Assembly: GCA_033002965.1 (NCBI GenBank)
Contig: JAURVB010014564.1
Coordinates: 39,560-103,559, forward strand
Source: Piper betle
Lineage: Eukaryota; Streptophyta; Magnoliopsida; Piperales; Piperaceae
DNA: 64,000 bases
Direction of reading: 5' to 3'
Part shown: positions 12,387 to 25,291 of the stretch, in pieces
How positions within the stretch are numbered: the first letter of the stretch is position 1
Layout of the letters: each line of letters starts with the position of its first letter
Notes under the pieces: model-generated
Seen by the model: only the letters and a program-made list of their open reading frames with translations
Database searches by the model: none
What the model was told of the DNA's origin: nothing
Position numbers and translations under genes: made by a program

Positions 12387-15029
12387 GAGCAGGCGGGAGG
12401 TGACACGTTGGAACTAGAAGCAAAGAGGGAGGGACTTCGATGTTGATGGGGCGAGGTCCTTGGGATTGGACTCTCTAATGTGGAAGTAGATGGTGCTCGT
12501 TCCCTCGTGCTCTTCTTTCTCCTGATCTGCTGATCTATTCAGCAAGGGACGTCGAAGGGAAGTGACAAGGCATCTCTTGCATGAGCAACCTTGGAGAGCG
12601 CATTTAGAGCAACTCTTGAGAGGTTGTAAGCATAGAGCATTAATTAGAATATCATATTGCTTGTAAATCTTTGTGCTTTCCCATTTATATTTAAGAGGGT
12701 TATATTAGCCTAAGGAATGTGTGCTAAAGGCTTTGTGAGGAAAATGCTCATGTGTAGAGCTTGTTTGTTTACTCCTAGTGTATTACAAGTAAGTGTAGCA
12801 TTTAGGCCTTGGTGTTGAAGAAAGGCGCTCACTTGGTTGATTACTTCCAAGTGGCGGATATTTTGTTTTAAAACCTTGAGCACTGTGACTCTAGTTTATG
12901 GCGTGGTGGTGTTAATGGTGCCTGTGTGTGCACCAGGTCACACTATTTCGTGTGCAAGGCACAAGGCATCTGGTTGGGTCATATCCTTCCTTTTAGGTCA
13001 GTTTGTTTCGTTGTTTTCACTTTATAAACCAGCCTTTCCTGGGAAAGTTAGAGTTTTTTTTTTATGTGCCTTTTGAGTCTCTTTCACCAATTTTTCTTCG
13101 TGATTTTCTAATAAGCTTTTTAGAGGAAAAACTTGATTTTGAGACGGAGTTTGGATTTGATCCTACAATATGACAAGGCATTGAAGACTATCCTTGTTAT
13201 TGTACTCTTGCCATTTTGATTATCAAGTAGTGGATTTTTTGTAGAAATTAGGTAGACTAGGTCTTGTGAGTAAATAAGGATTGTTGGGCATTAGAGGATG
13301 TGAGGGAATTAGGGCATGTTAAAAACCTTTTGAGTGTTCCTGTTTTTCATCGTCGCTGCCTCTTTTTCTCCTGTCCCTTTCTTCCAACATCAACCACCTT
13401 TACTCCTCTACCTTGCCTCTTGCTTGGTATCCTTTATTTTCCCTCTCCTTGTTTTTTTTCCATCTTCATACATGCATCTCTTTGTTTTTTATTTTATTTC
13501 TTTTGATTGTATCTATTCGATTTCTTCTTGTTCAATGTACATGATTTCTTATTCTTGTACATCTTTGTGTGAATTTTTTAGTGGGAAGCTATATATATTT
13601 TTCCTTCTCACATTATGTTTTTATTTTATGTTTCTACTTCTCATTGATTTGTTAATTAAATGAATCATTGTTTATTAGTAATATGATTAATTTCCCTATT
13701 TGTATTAATTAATATTAATATTATTGCTGTTTTGTATTATGATCAATATTATTGGTGTTCATTCATGATTCGTTCTGTATGTAAATTAATATTATTATTA
13801 TATTGAATATTGACTAAATGTTCAGTAATCTCATTTTATTTATTAGTAATATCTAATTATAATGTAATTAATTATTACTTACCATCATTTTGGTTTGTTG
13901 ACCTCTAGATCTTTGTGCATGATAAAAATTAAAAATAAATTAACAAACTAGATTGTATGGTTTGTGTTTTTATGCATGTCTAGATAGTTGGGTCACTAGG
14001 TTAATCTGTATATTATATTTAGACTACATATGAGAGAAAATCATGTTAGGTGTATGCCCATTTAAATAAGTGGGTAATAACATTATAGTATTTGTTATTT
14101 CTTTTGGGATGTAACTAATCCAGGTTTGCTATTAGTTAACTAGTTGATATTTCTCTTCTTGATTTTAAGCTATGTAGATCAATATTAATGTTATAAATTA
14201 AGACAAGAGGTTTACTTCGGAATAATATAATAATTGATTATATATAATGCCCATATAGCGTACAGTTTAAATTAATTGTTGCGATATTAGTTGCTCCATT
14301 ATATTTCATTAAATTGTATATATAGTACAACCATGATATGGGTATCAAAATTTTAAAATGTTATTAAATAAATAAGGCATTATTTTTGGTGTGTTAATTT
14401 ATCAACTTATAGTTATTCTTTGCTACGGGAATGATAAATTAATTGTATTAAATGCATAAATTATTGATGAGTGCTTAGGGCTAATTAATAGATATGATTA
14501 TATTTATTTTTGGCCAAATTAATAAGTTATCATGTGACTTACAATTCAAACTATTTTATATTGCTGATGAGGCATAAAATAGATTATGAATTTATGAGTA
14601 GAATATGGATAGCTTACTTGTTAGTATATTTTAATCATTTGAGGAATTATCATTGGTTTACCTATTTTAATATTTTGTCCTTATTATATATGATTAATTA
14701 TTGATTTATGGGTTGATAAATATTAACATCCTTACGAGTCCAAGTAGTTGTGGCATGTTTTGATTTTTTCTAATAATGATTAATGATTTGGTGGGACCAT
14801 ATAAATTTAGCTTGTGTCAATTAATTAAAAATTAAATTATTATTGTTCACTTATAAGTAATTAACTGAGTGATTAAATAATTGTTGTGGGATATATTTTA
14901 TTGTTGTTTTTTTTATGTCCCTACTTAAGTGTCCCATATCATATCATTTCATGCATTAGACTAAGGAATTACATGTGTTAACGTATAAACTATTTGTGAC
15001 TCCTACATTAGGAATTCTTGTTATCATTT
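12387..15029. other. AT-rich sequence, no gene recognised
   Basis: The first ~600 bp have phrases seen in Copia LTRs ('gaggaaaatgctc', 'ccaagtggcgg') but no boundaries. The rest is AT-rich and without coding signal. The hydrophobic frames at 13,300-13,663 come from a pyrimidine-rich strand and lack any family features. Confidence 0.5.
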
Positions 15030-15710
15030 TGGTTTCTCATTATATTTTGAGGTCCATATAATTACTTGAAATATAGTATATTCCTTTTTGGCATCCTTGG
15101 TCGGCCTGTGCCCAAATTCGACCACCATGCACCGAGCGCAACTGGGGTAAAAGAATTGTCTTAGTCCCGAATGGGGCTGTACCCTTAAAATTTTTTGAAA
15201 GATGAAATACCTGGCCCCATGCTGAAAGGGGTGACTAGGCGCAATGGCATAAGACAAGTCATTATACACTTGTAATACCAAGAGGGTGACTCAATGATAA
15301 TTATCAGTAACTATAGGCCGTGGGCCATGTAGTGTGTGTGCGTATATATGAGATTGTAGCACGATAGGGTGACCACCCTTCCTGGCATAATTAGAGTTCA
15401 ACATAGGCTCATAATCACTAAAAGATTCGATTAATGATATTATAGAGTATATTGACTTGTTTCTTGTAATTAAATGGCTTAGTATTTTTATCACTAACAC
15501 GTAATTGCCTTCGCAGGTGTGAGCATAGATGAATGAATTACAGTCAGGATAGCCGGAGGACTTTGTTATTAGACTATTGATTTTTCTTACTTTAGTTGTT
15601 ATAATATTTTTGGTATGTTTGCATGACAGTGGAATTTCGGTTCGTTTCATGGGTCTTAATTAATTCCAAGCATTGGTTATCTTATTTTTTATTTTATGGT
15701 ATGACTTAGA
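15030..15710 (+). repeat. Partial LTR-C, plus orientation
   Basis: It matches the central and 3' parts of the solo LTR at 38,161-39,407: 'ccttggtcggcctg', 'gagattgtagc', 'aggctcataatcactaaaag', and 'tagtatttttatcactaacac' correspond in order. It is missing the AT-rich LTR start. With the next copy it forms an inverted repeat. Confidence 0.7.
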
Positions 15711-16204
15711 ATTTGAATTTTAACTATTTCTTTGCGTATGAATTTAATTTTCATTTTTAAACCAAAATTTTAAATTATTTTTTACTAGTCTAGTCCATAG
15801 ACCTACGGGATACCAGGGATTGGAGGTTGTTCCATGTTATCCCGAGTCTATGACAAGTAGTTTGTGCTATCCGAGTGGTGGAAATAACTTACCGATACTA
15901 ATACATGTTATAGTTGTAGGGATGATAAAACTATGGTGCTTGGAGGATGTTGAGATGCTGAGATGTGTCATCGTGTTCCAAGGAGTAGAATCGAGCATGT
16001 TTACTAGTACCCGATATCGATCATAGTGGGAATTGGTTATTGGTACCCTAAAATAGCTCGTCGGGTCACAAGGAGTGTGTACCGAGAATTGGTGGACGTG
16101 TATTGAGCACATATGCCCTATTGGCTACAAGTTAACCTCAAGATGCTATACTAGGTTCCAAGGATCGAGCATGCCTGAGCATGATCAATCACACCTATGC
16201 AAAG
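15711..16204. other. Spacer between inverted LTR-C copies
   Basis: About 0.5 kb with no match elsewhere in the window and no credible gene. Both strands have short frames (about 15,820-16,112) without recognisable motifs. Confidence 0.5.
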
Positions 16205-17256
16205 CTAAGTGATAAAAACACTAAGTCATATAATTACAAGAAACAAGTTAATATATCCCACATAGTCATTAATTAAATATTTTAGTGATTATGAGCCTAT
16301 GCAGAGATCTTACTATGCCGGGAGGGGCGGCCACCCTATCCAGCTACAATCTCATGTATGCGCATACACACTACGTGGCCCATGCTTGTAGTTACTGACA
16401 TTTGCCATTGACTCACCCTCTCGGTATCACAAGTTCATAATGAGTCGTCTTACACCACTGCGCCCTGTCACCCCTTCAGCATGGGGGCAGGTATTAATCT
16501 TTCAAGAATTTTAAGGGTGCTACCCTGTGTCAGACTGAGTCAATTCTTTGACCCCGGTTGCGCTCGACACATGGTGGTCGAATATGGGCTCAGGCCGACT
16601 AAGACTCCCAAATAGGAATATATAATTTTAAGGGTGGGTGCTGCCCCGTGTCAGACTGAGCCAATTCTTTGACCTTGGTCGAACTTAGCGCATGGTGGTC
16701 GAGTGTGGGCTTAGGCCGACCAAGACTCCCAAATAGGAATATATAACATTTTAAGTAATTATATGGACATGGAATTGTGATGAGGCACCTACAACTATGA
16801 CACATGATCCTAATATAAATGAAACTTCTCGAAAACTTTCCCTTTGTCAACCAAATATTCTCACAAACTATCAAGTTGATGTTTTATTTACCAACAGAAT
16901 TCTCTTTTATAATATGTGCGAAATTTAAGAAATCACTACATTAAATTTTATATAAAAGAACATAATCACTCATAATTATATCATTTGTCTGATAACGAAA
17001 AGTCAAAAATTTATTATTGATTTAATGCAAATGAATGTTAAATCGCACTCACAACTCCCAATCAAAAATAATTTAATAAATAAAACTTATTTCAAATTAT
17101 CCATAAATACCATTGTACTAGTACTCTTAAAGTTATAATTAATAACTTATGAGCTTGATTCTTAAGAATTAATTTAATTAAATAATATTTAAGATTTGTT
17201 CCAGAATTTACAAAACCCTAAATAAAATAACTTAATTATTTTTTCGGGGTTTTACA
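16205..17256 (-). repeat. Truncated LTR-C, minus orientation
   Basis: It begins inside the family at 'gtgataaaaacactaag' and runs to the conserved end 'ttcggggttttaca' (the LTR start read on the minus strand). A ~100-bp block with 'ctgccccgtgtcagactgag' and a 'gcatggtggtcgaatatgg'-type phrase appears twice, as in the copies at 25.9 and 27.7 kb. It is the left LTR of a short-internal element with 17,625-18,840. Confidence 0.75.
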
Positions 17257-17624
17257 ATCTCTCCAGCTTGGGAATTTGTTTCCTCGAAAATATAATGGGG
17301 TTATAAAGAGAAAAAATCGTGGTTTTACAATCTCCCCAACTTGGGAATTTTTGCCCTAAAAAATATAATAGGGTTATAGGAGAAAATTACTCATTTATCT
17401 AAGTTTTTTATTATCCTATCTTTGGCATTTGTTCCATTATGGGTTAGTATACTTGTATCTAGCTCTATAGAAGTTACTTAAATATCTTCACATTTTCTTT
17501 AAAAAAATTCATTTTAGAAAAATCATTATTTACAATTTTTGTTTATTGTTTTAAGCATTGCCACCCATATGCATAGCTAAAGTGGGGCACATTGTCCTAT
17601 GACACTGTCATCTATATTGCACTG
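17257..17624 (-). mobile_element. LTR-C element internal remnant
   Basis: Non-coding internal DNA between two LTR-C copies. It contains the PPT side (minus-strand 'aagctggagagat') and a second copy of that LTR/PPT boundary 73 bp further on. The phrase 'aagcattgccacccatatgc' matches 26,690 in the better-kept element. The primer-site end is deleted. Confidence 0.65.
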
Positions 17625-18840
17625 GTGACCCACCTATTCCGAGCCACGAGCCAAGTGTTACTATATGAAATTAAGTGTCTCATAAATTAATTTTCTATTA
17701 ATTTTTAAGATTTTAAATAAACTAATGACATAAAATTTAATATAACAAATGCACGGAATAATCTAAGCCACATGAACCGAATCGAAATCTCACTGTCGTG
17801 CAAACAATATAAAAGTATAGTAACAAATAAGAAAATTCAAAAGTCAAATAACATAGTCCTTCAGCTATCCCGACTCTACCCATCCTTCCATGATCACACT
17901 TGCATAGGCAATTCCTCGTTAGTGATAAAAACACTAAGTCATATAATTAGACAAAACAAATTAATATATTCACAACATCTGAATTTGAGTCTTTTAATGA
18001 TTATGAGCCTATGCCGAACTCTTATTATGTTGGGAGGGTGGCCGCCCATCCAATTACAATCCCATGTATGGTGGCCCTCAGCTTGTAGTTACCGATGTTT
18101 GTCATTAACTCACCATCTCGGTATCACAAGTGCTTAATGAGTCATCTTGTGTCACTGCACCCTGTCACCCCTTTCGGCATGGAGGCAAGTATTTAATCTT
18201 TCGAGAATTTTAAGGGTATTGTCCTATGTCGGACTAAGTTAATTCTTCGACCCCTGTTGCTCTCGGCGCACAGTGGTCGAATGTGGGCTTAGGCTGACAA
18301 AAACTACCAAATAGGAATATATAACATTTCAAATAATTATATGGACCTAGAATTGTGATGAGGCACTCACAACTACGACATACGATCCTAATATGAATGA
18401 AACTTCTCGAAAACCTTCCCTTTGTCAGCCAAATATTCTCATAAACTATCAAGTTGATGTTTTATTTGCCAACAAAATTCTCCTTTATGTAGAAGAATAT
18501 GTGTGAAATTTAAGAAGTCACTACATTAAATTTTATAAAAAAGAACGTAATCACTCATAACTATATCATTTGTGTGATAATGAAAAGTCAAAAACTTATT
18601 ATTGACTTAATGCGAATAAAAGTTAAATCACACTCACAATTCCCAATCCAAAATAATTTAATAAATAAAACTTATTTAAAATTATCCATAAATACCATTG
18701 TACTGGTACTCTAAAATTTATAATTGATAATTTATGATATTGATTCTTAAGAATTAATTTAATTAAATAATATTTAAGATTTGTTCCAAAATTTACTACC
18801 CTAAATAAAATAACCTAATTATTTTTTTCGGGGTTTTACG
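17625..18840 (-). repeat. LTR-C, near complete, minus orientation
   Basis: It covers the family from 'tccgagccacgagccaagtg' to 'tcggggttttac'. The extreme left end is altered ('tgacccacc' rather than 'tgtaatgacctgcc'). Beyond 18,840 lies another PPT-like boundary ('tctccccagcttgagaatt') and then 'ggggttttacaa' at about 18,904, after which host-element RT sequence begins. This suggests a chain of LTR-C pieces abutting the older element. Confidence 0.7.
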
Positions 18841-18919
18841 ATCTCCCCAGCTTGAGAATTGTCATCCTCAAAAATGTAATACAGTCATAAGCAGAAAAAA
18901 AATGGGGTTTTACAAAAAT

Positions 18920-21054
18920 CCACCATGGCCTAGGGAGCTTCTACTCCCTTGACATTGGTTGGTGGCAATAGCATCTCAATTACCTCTACTTTTGCTTTGT
19001 CCACCTCCAAAACTTTGTTTGAAACTCTCTCTCGTAACACAATTCCTTCTATTACCATGAAGTGACATTTGTCCTATTTCAAAACTAGGTTGACACTTTC
19101 ACATCTCTATAGCACTTTGCCTAGAGTTTCTAAGCACCGGTCAAATGTACTTCCAAATATTTAAAAAACATGTCATCCTCCATCATGTCTGAGTAAATAG
19201 ACGTCACACATCTTTGAAATGTTCACAGGGTATTGCATAGTCCAAAGGGCATTCTTTTGAAGGCAAATGTCCCGTATGAGCATGTGGATGTGGTTTTCTC
19301 CTAATCTTTGGGATAGATTGCTATTTGATTATATTTGGAGTAGCCACGTTGGAAACAATAAAACTCTTGTGCGACCAATCTATCTAGCATCTAATCAATG
19401 AATGGTAAAGGAAAGTGGTAATTTCTTATGTCCTTGCTCAGCTTCCTATAGTCCATACACACTCTCCAACCTGTGGCCATCCTGGAAGGAGTTAGCTCAT
19501 TGTCTTTGTTGGGTACAACAATTATTTCTCCTTACTTTGGAACACATTGAACAGGACTAACCCAAAACTATTAACAATTGGATGGATGATTCTACCATCA
19601 GGCCACTTGAGTATCTTCCTCTTCACTACCTCCTTCCTCATATGGTTGACATGTCACTATTGTTCAACAGTTGGTTTGTGTCCTTCAAGCAAGATTTTGT
19701 GAATGAAGACATTTGGGCTAATGCCTCAAATGTTGGGAATTTTCCATCCAATGGATAGTGTGTGATCTCTCAAGACTCTTAGTAACTTCTCTTCGTGCAA
19801 AGATGTGAATAATGCAGAAATAATTGGAGGAAGAGCATTAGATTGGGCAAGAAATGCATAGTTAAGATGTTTCGTCAAGGCCTTCAACTCTAGCTACAGA
19901 AGATTGATGATTGATGAACGTTTATCTTCAGTTTCAAATTCTTTACGAGCAAGGGCTCCGGTTACTTAGTTCCTTGCTTGGTTGTTTAGCCAAGACAACA
20001 AGTCGACTACCTCTTCATCTTCCTCTTTTGTATCTTTGGAGATCAGTATGACCTCTAGAGGATTTGAAAATTGGCTTCTTTCATAGACTTTCGTGACTAT
20101 TTATTTGATGATATTCTAGGTATTCTATGGCCTTGAAGATTTTAAAAATCACTTATTTATTATTGACCCTCATCATCAGTTCTCCTATGGCCACATCAAT
20201 TAGGGATCTTCTACTTGCAAGAATTAGTCGTCCATGATGACTATTATATCCTTATCTTCTTCCATGTCTAATATCACAAACTCTACTAGGCATGGAAGAT
20301 GAAGTTGTCCACCATCACCCAAATATTCTCAATTTCTCCTTTTGTAAAGATATAAGGCTTGTCACCTGATTGTAATTTCATAGTGGGTTTTGTGATTTTA
20401 CCTCTCCTAGCTCTAGTTTTTGATAAATCGACAGTGATATTAAATTTATGCTAGCACCGAAATCATATAGGGTATTGCATAAAATATTTGATCCAATGGA
20501 TTAGGGAATGATGAATCTCCTTCAATCCTTACACTTTAGAGGTAATTTCCTTTATAGTACTGCACTCCACTCTTCATTCATTGCTACTATTTCAAATTCT
20601 TCAAGGTTCTTCTTTTTGGACAAAATCTACTTCTTGAAGTTTGCAAATCTAGGTATTTGTTCCAATGTCTCATCAAATGGGATGTTGATGGTCAACTTTT
20701 TAAAAATGTTTAGAAAGTCCATGAATTTTTAGTTCATCTTGCTCCTTTGTTGCCTCTATGGATAAGGAAGCCTTGGCACTTGCCTTGTTGGTTCAGGTGG
20801 AAGAATTGGTTTCTGTACTTGCACCTATCTATCCTCATTTTCTTCTTCCATGTCTAGGCTTTCATTCCCTTCACTTGCTTCCTACTTTTGATTCTTGTAG
20901 GGATCAGGCAATTCCTTCCCACTTCTCAACTCGAATCTCTCACATTCCTTGCCCTCTTCTATTTTTGGAACTTGCGTGTCACTCAGGAGCCTACCATGTA
21001 GGCGGTTGTTCAAAGCACTTGCCAACTATCTTAGCAAGTTCTCCAAGTTCATGA
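18920..21054 (-). pseudogene. Athila/Tat-like Ty3 pol remnant (protease and reverse transcriptase)
   Basis: Minus-strand translation gives a retroviral-type protease with the D-F-G-A-S-I-N-L motif (about 20,449-20,466) followed by an 'ILDMEED' segment. Further along the strand lies reverse transcriptase with 'M-P-F-G-L' (19,241-19,252 and just left of it), preceded by a 'WRVC-DYRKL'-like stretch. The D(L/F)GASINL protease context is characteristic of Athila/Tat-type Ty3 elements (family knowledge). The frame is broken by many stops and the sequence ends before the YxDD part. It stops at 21,054 where a solo LTR inserted ('tagaa' duplication); its gag continues at 37,092 on the same strand. Confidence 0.75.
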
Positions 21055-21542
21055 TAGAATGTAAAACTAGTAATCCGATTCAGGGTCTTATACTTGTGAA
21101 CTGATCGATTCAGCCGTCGGTTCGAATTGAGTTAGTTTCAGAACACGTGTACTAAGCCAAGACCGGTCGTCTGTTATAAACCACGATGGTCATATGTGGC
21201 CAAGTATATGATGATAATGTCTGTAAGATAGCAGCATGGTGAGTAATAAAAATATATGAGAGTAAGCTCAGATTTTTTTATTTATTTTAGTATTAGACCA
21301 TCTAATTAGTTTTAGGTCGTTTACTACTTTAAGACACATTATTTATTAGTTTTAGGTGGGTTAATAGGTCTAGAACATGTCATTTTATTTTATTGACCAT
21401 ATTTTATTTTTTCTATTTTATCATATTTATTTTATATACATTTAAAAAAAATTTATTTTGTAACATTGACTCGAGTCAGGATCGAGTGAAGCTTTTATTA
21501 TGGAACTGCCCCCGACCCATTTTTTCTTCTTCCCCGACACCG

Positions 21543-21556
21543 CCCCCCCCCCCCCC
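21543..21556. repeat. Poly-C run
   Basis: Homopolymer of about 14 C in the GC-rich block of the solo LTR-B. Long proline/glycine frames here on both strands are composition artefacts. Confidence 0.85.
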
Positions 21557-21734
21557 TTGCTTTGCTTTCTTGGAGCGCCGCCACACCACCCCCACCGCCG
21601 ACGAACTCGCAATTGGTTGCACCGCGCGGCGACCAGAGCCGTCACCACCACCTCACCCCCGCCTCCCTTCCTTCCTCCTCTCCTTACTCTTTTCTTCCTG
21701 TTTTCTCTCCTAGCCACCCACTACTGCCCACCTT

Positions 21735-22920
21735 TGTTAAGTGTTTAAAGTATACAATATTTACCACTTTTAATATGATTTTGTACTTCCCGGGTATAAA
21801 CATTATTAATTAGGTGATATTTATCGTTTTATTCTAGTTAATTAATATTTAATGAGATATGCTTAATTTTGGAGTTTTAATGCAGAAAAATATGAAACAA
21901 ATTAAGCTTTGGAATTGAAAAGTCATGGTCACCCAATAGTTACTACAAGGAGTTCACAAAGCTCAATGAGGATGGATGTACATTGCTTTGGCTACTTTGA
22001 GTTTGTCGAAGAGTTGGAAATTTGAATGGACATAATAATCAATTTGAATACATTGATTTGTAAAAAAACTTCCTTCAATTCATGTATCTTGTGGCCATCT
22101 CATCTTCTATATAAATGGGTGGTCATTTATTATTTGAGATATCTCTAAACTTTTGGCTTAGAAGTAGTTCTGGTTTTTGTAATTATTTTCTTTTCATAAT
22201 GAAAACTAGTTTCTTCTTTATAATGTTTTCTATTTTTATTATTGAGTAATCGTGTATTTTGTTCTAGAGAAGAAATGAACTTAACATGATTTAATTGAAG
22301 TCATTTTAACCTCTTACTCTTTTATTCAATCGGATTGTTTGAATTATCATGTTCTTAATGCTAAGAATAGATTGATCACCTATTTCTTAGATCATGAGGT
22401 TTAATTAAATTTCAGGAGAAATTAATTAGATTAGTCATTGATAATTCATCATACGACGAGTCTTTTGACTTGTTTGTCGTTGTGGGCAGGAGATACACAC
22501 CACCGTATGCGATTGTAAGACAAATCTTAATGCGTTATTTTGTTGATTAATATGTTATCAGCGGAGGTAGAAATTGAGGTAAAATAATAGAAGCATGAAG
22601 GAGCGGGAGCCACCATGTCATATAATTATCCTAGATCGACCATCCGAGGGAATAAAAGATAAGAATAAGATGTGATGAAGATTAAATTGATGTTAAAGGA
22701 AATTCGACTCTAGAACGAATTTTATTGTTATGACTCTTTCTTTAATTTAAAGTTATTACTTAGATTTATTCAAATCGATTGTTTCTATTTTGTTTTTAAT
22801 TTTATTTTCTTTAATTAATTTAAGAAAATTCATCTCTCTGTGGGAATGATACTCGAATTCATCATTATATTACTTGTTTCGATTGTGTATACTTGCATGC
22901 CATTGAAATTATTCAAACAA
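21735..22920 (+). repeat. 5' LTR of the Athila-like element
   Basis: It starts 'tgttaagtgtttaaag' and ends 'tattcaaaca', ~1,186 bp. The second copy at 29,931-30,858 matches throughout but lacks about 250 bp corresponding to roughly 22,450-22,700. It contains no reading frame of note. Confidence 0.85.
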
Positions 22921-22925
22921 GTTTT

Positions 22926-22943
22926 TGGCACCGTTGCTGGGGA
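22926..22943 (+). promoter_or_regulatory. Primer binding site (tRNA-Asp type)
   Basis: 'tggcaccgttgctgggga' lies 5 bp inside the LTR end. It matches, with two changes, the tggcgccgttgccgggga primer site shared by plant Athila/Tat elements (family knowledge). It fixes both the LTR end and the plus orientation. Confidence 0.85.
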
Positions 22944-23247
22944 GATTGAATTTTATTAGTTAATTTTGGATTAGAATTTTGAGACTTTTTCTTTTCTTTT
23001 TAGATCTTAGTGTCTAAATTTTTTGTTTTAGAAAAAATACTATAGCATTGTCTTCTTTCTTGTTATCATTTGTTTATGCATCGATTAGTGCGGTCACTCT
23101 TGTTTTCTTGTGATCCAAAGATTGAAAGGACTTTGAGATACTTGCGTGCCACTGGAAGAAGAGCACAAGAAGCAATAGAAGAAGAAGCTATGGACCCACA
23201 ACAATAATAAATGCCTCCACTTCCATCAATTGTAGTAGTAGCCAATA

Positions 23248-24598
23248 ATGACAACAGGGCAATCCAAGATTGGGTTACAACCTAGTATTATTGCACCACT
23301 GGTGGATGCGACCCATTTCAAGCTTCAACCAGTTGTATTTAAGATGTTACAAACTACACGACAATTTAGTATATCGCCTACTAAAAATCCTAATAGGCAT
23401 ATCATCGATTTCCTATTGATTTGTGATTTGTATAAGCAACCTGGTATCTCTAACGATACTCTCCGCCTTCGCTTATTTCCATTCTCTTTAATGGAAGTAC
23501 AAAAGAGTGGTTGTCATCATTAGATTCAATTACCACATGGGATGAATTGTCTGAAAAATTTTTGTTAAAATATTTTACTCCTTCTAAAACTGCTAGATTA
23601 CGCAACGAAATTTTATATTTTTTGCAGTTTGATGGTGAGTCTCTCTTCGAGGCATGGGAAAGATTTAAAGAATTGTTGAAAAAGTGTCCCAACCATGGTA
23701 TAGAAGATGGATGGAACTACAAACTTTTTATAACGGGTTGTTGGAGAAAACAAAGAACTAAGGTTGATGCGGCGGCCAATGGATCGTTTCTTAGAAAGAA
23801 GCCACATGATGCTTTTCAATTACTAGAATTGATGGTTCCTAGCAACCACCATGCAATACAAGAAAGGCACCCAAGGAGGACTACCGGAGTTTTAGAATTA
23901 GATGCACTTACAGCTTTATCTGCTCAGGTTAGTGTGTTAGCTAATCAAGTTCAAAATCTTAATATGCAGGGATAGGTTAAGGTTGTGGAGCCAAGGTGTG
24001 AATGGTGTGGACAAGGACATTCTACATGCCAATGTGCAGTAGATCAAATTAACTACGTCAACAACTTTAATAGGAACAACAATCCCTATTCCAATACTTA
24101 CAATAACCCCAACTTTTCATGGAATAATTCTCCACAATCGACTACTATCCCCAATAATCCACCACCACCTTCACAACATTCTCGACCCCCTTCACTTTCT
24201 ATTCAGCCACAACAAACGGATTTGATCCAAATGTTTAATTCTATGCAACAAACTATGCATCAATTTATTCAGAATCAGCAACAACAACAACAACAGTTTA
24301 TGCGACAAGTTGTATTGCAACTAAACAAGGAACTAAGTGAGCGACCCAAGGGTGTACTTCCCAGCCAACCAGAACAACCAAGGAATGATGGTCAAGAGCA
24401 TTGGAAAGCTGTAACAACCCGGAGTGGTATTACTTTACAAGAACCAGTTCAGCCCAATGAAGCTACGGAAAAAGATGAAAAGCTAAACAACGAACATCAA
24501 CCTATTACATTGGTTAGCTCACTCGGAAGTAAAGGGAAAGAGAAATATGAGGTACATACAGAAGAGGTTGAAAAAAGGTATCATTTCCTTCTAGATTG
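23248..24598 (+). pseudogene. gag of the Athila-like element, broken
   Basis: The capsid-like region reads 'WDELSEKFLLKYF' (from about 23,529) and 'EAWERFKELLKKCPNHGI' (about 23,649-23,702), the conserved core of plant Ty3 gag (Retrotrans_gag family). A TAG at 23,973 is followed by a single CCHC-like cluster 'CEWCGQGHSTCQC' (about 23,997), in which the expected final spacing is altered. An Asn/Pro/Gln-rich linker with a CAA tract (about 24,277-24,296) follows. Frames change near 23,490-23,515, so the first ~90 codons and the core are in different frames. The likely original start (ATG at 23,190) is cut by a TAA five codons on. Not functional. Confidence 0.85.
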
Positions 24599-25291
24599 AG
24601 GAAACAAAGTGATAAAAAATATTTCAAAAAATTTCTTGATATATTTAAGAAATTACTAATTAACATACCTTTCACTGAAGCACTTGAACAGATGCCTAGT
24701 TATGTAAAATACTTGAAAGATATTCTAGCAAAGAAAAGGAGAATAGATGACAGTGAAGTTGTGGCCATGACAAAGGAATGTAGTGTTGTCCTCCAAAGAA
24801 AACTACCTCTTAAGATGAAAGACCGTGGCAAATTTGTGATTCCATGTTCAATTGGAGGAAATATTCATTGTAATGCTTTATGTGACTTAGGTTCTAGCAT
24901 TAATCTTATGCCTTTTTATATTTTCAAAAGGTTAGGAATCCAGGATATTGCTCCTACCAACATCACACTCTAGTTGGCTGACTAGTAATTAGTATATCCT
25001 AAAGGAGTTATTGAAAATGTTTTAATAAAGGTTGACAAGTTTATCTTTCCTGCAGATTTTGTGGTGCTTGAAATGGAAGGAAGGAATGACGAAAGACCAC
25101 TCATTGTTGGGAGAGGTTTTTTCACAACTAGGAAAACACTAATTCACGTAGCTACTGGAAAACTCACACTTAGGGTAAACAATGATTGTGTCACATATAA
25201 CATCTTTAAATCCATGAATTGCCCGGATGCAACATATGATTATTCTAGAATTGAACTATTTGATAAAATAATGTACAAAGGGAATCAGTTG
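24599..25291 (+). pseudogene. Athila-like aspartic protease region, truncated
   Basis: The motif 'LCDLGSSINLMPFYIFKRLG' (about 24,877-24,937) is the Athila-type protease active site; the third residue of the usual DLGAS is Ser here. A second piece in another register, 'VLEMEGRNDERPLIVGRGFF' (about 25,061-25,120), is the flap and C-terminal part of the same domain. A TAG at 24,973 separates them. The reading frame ends abruptly at the LTR-C boundary (25,292), so the rest of pol is missing. Confidence 0.82.

Noticed and set aside
13300..13663. Hydrophobic ORFs resembling a membrane protein
   Set aside because: Phe/Ser/Leu-rich translation of a T/C-rich strand, two overlapping frames, no conserved motif.
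20508..21054. Plus-strand ORFs at 20.5-21.05 kb as a host gene
   Set aside because: They are the antisense of a recognisable protease/gag region of an Athila/Tat-like element on the minus strand.
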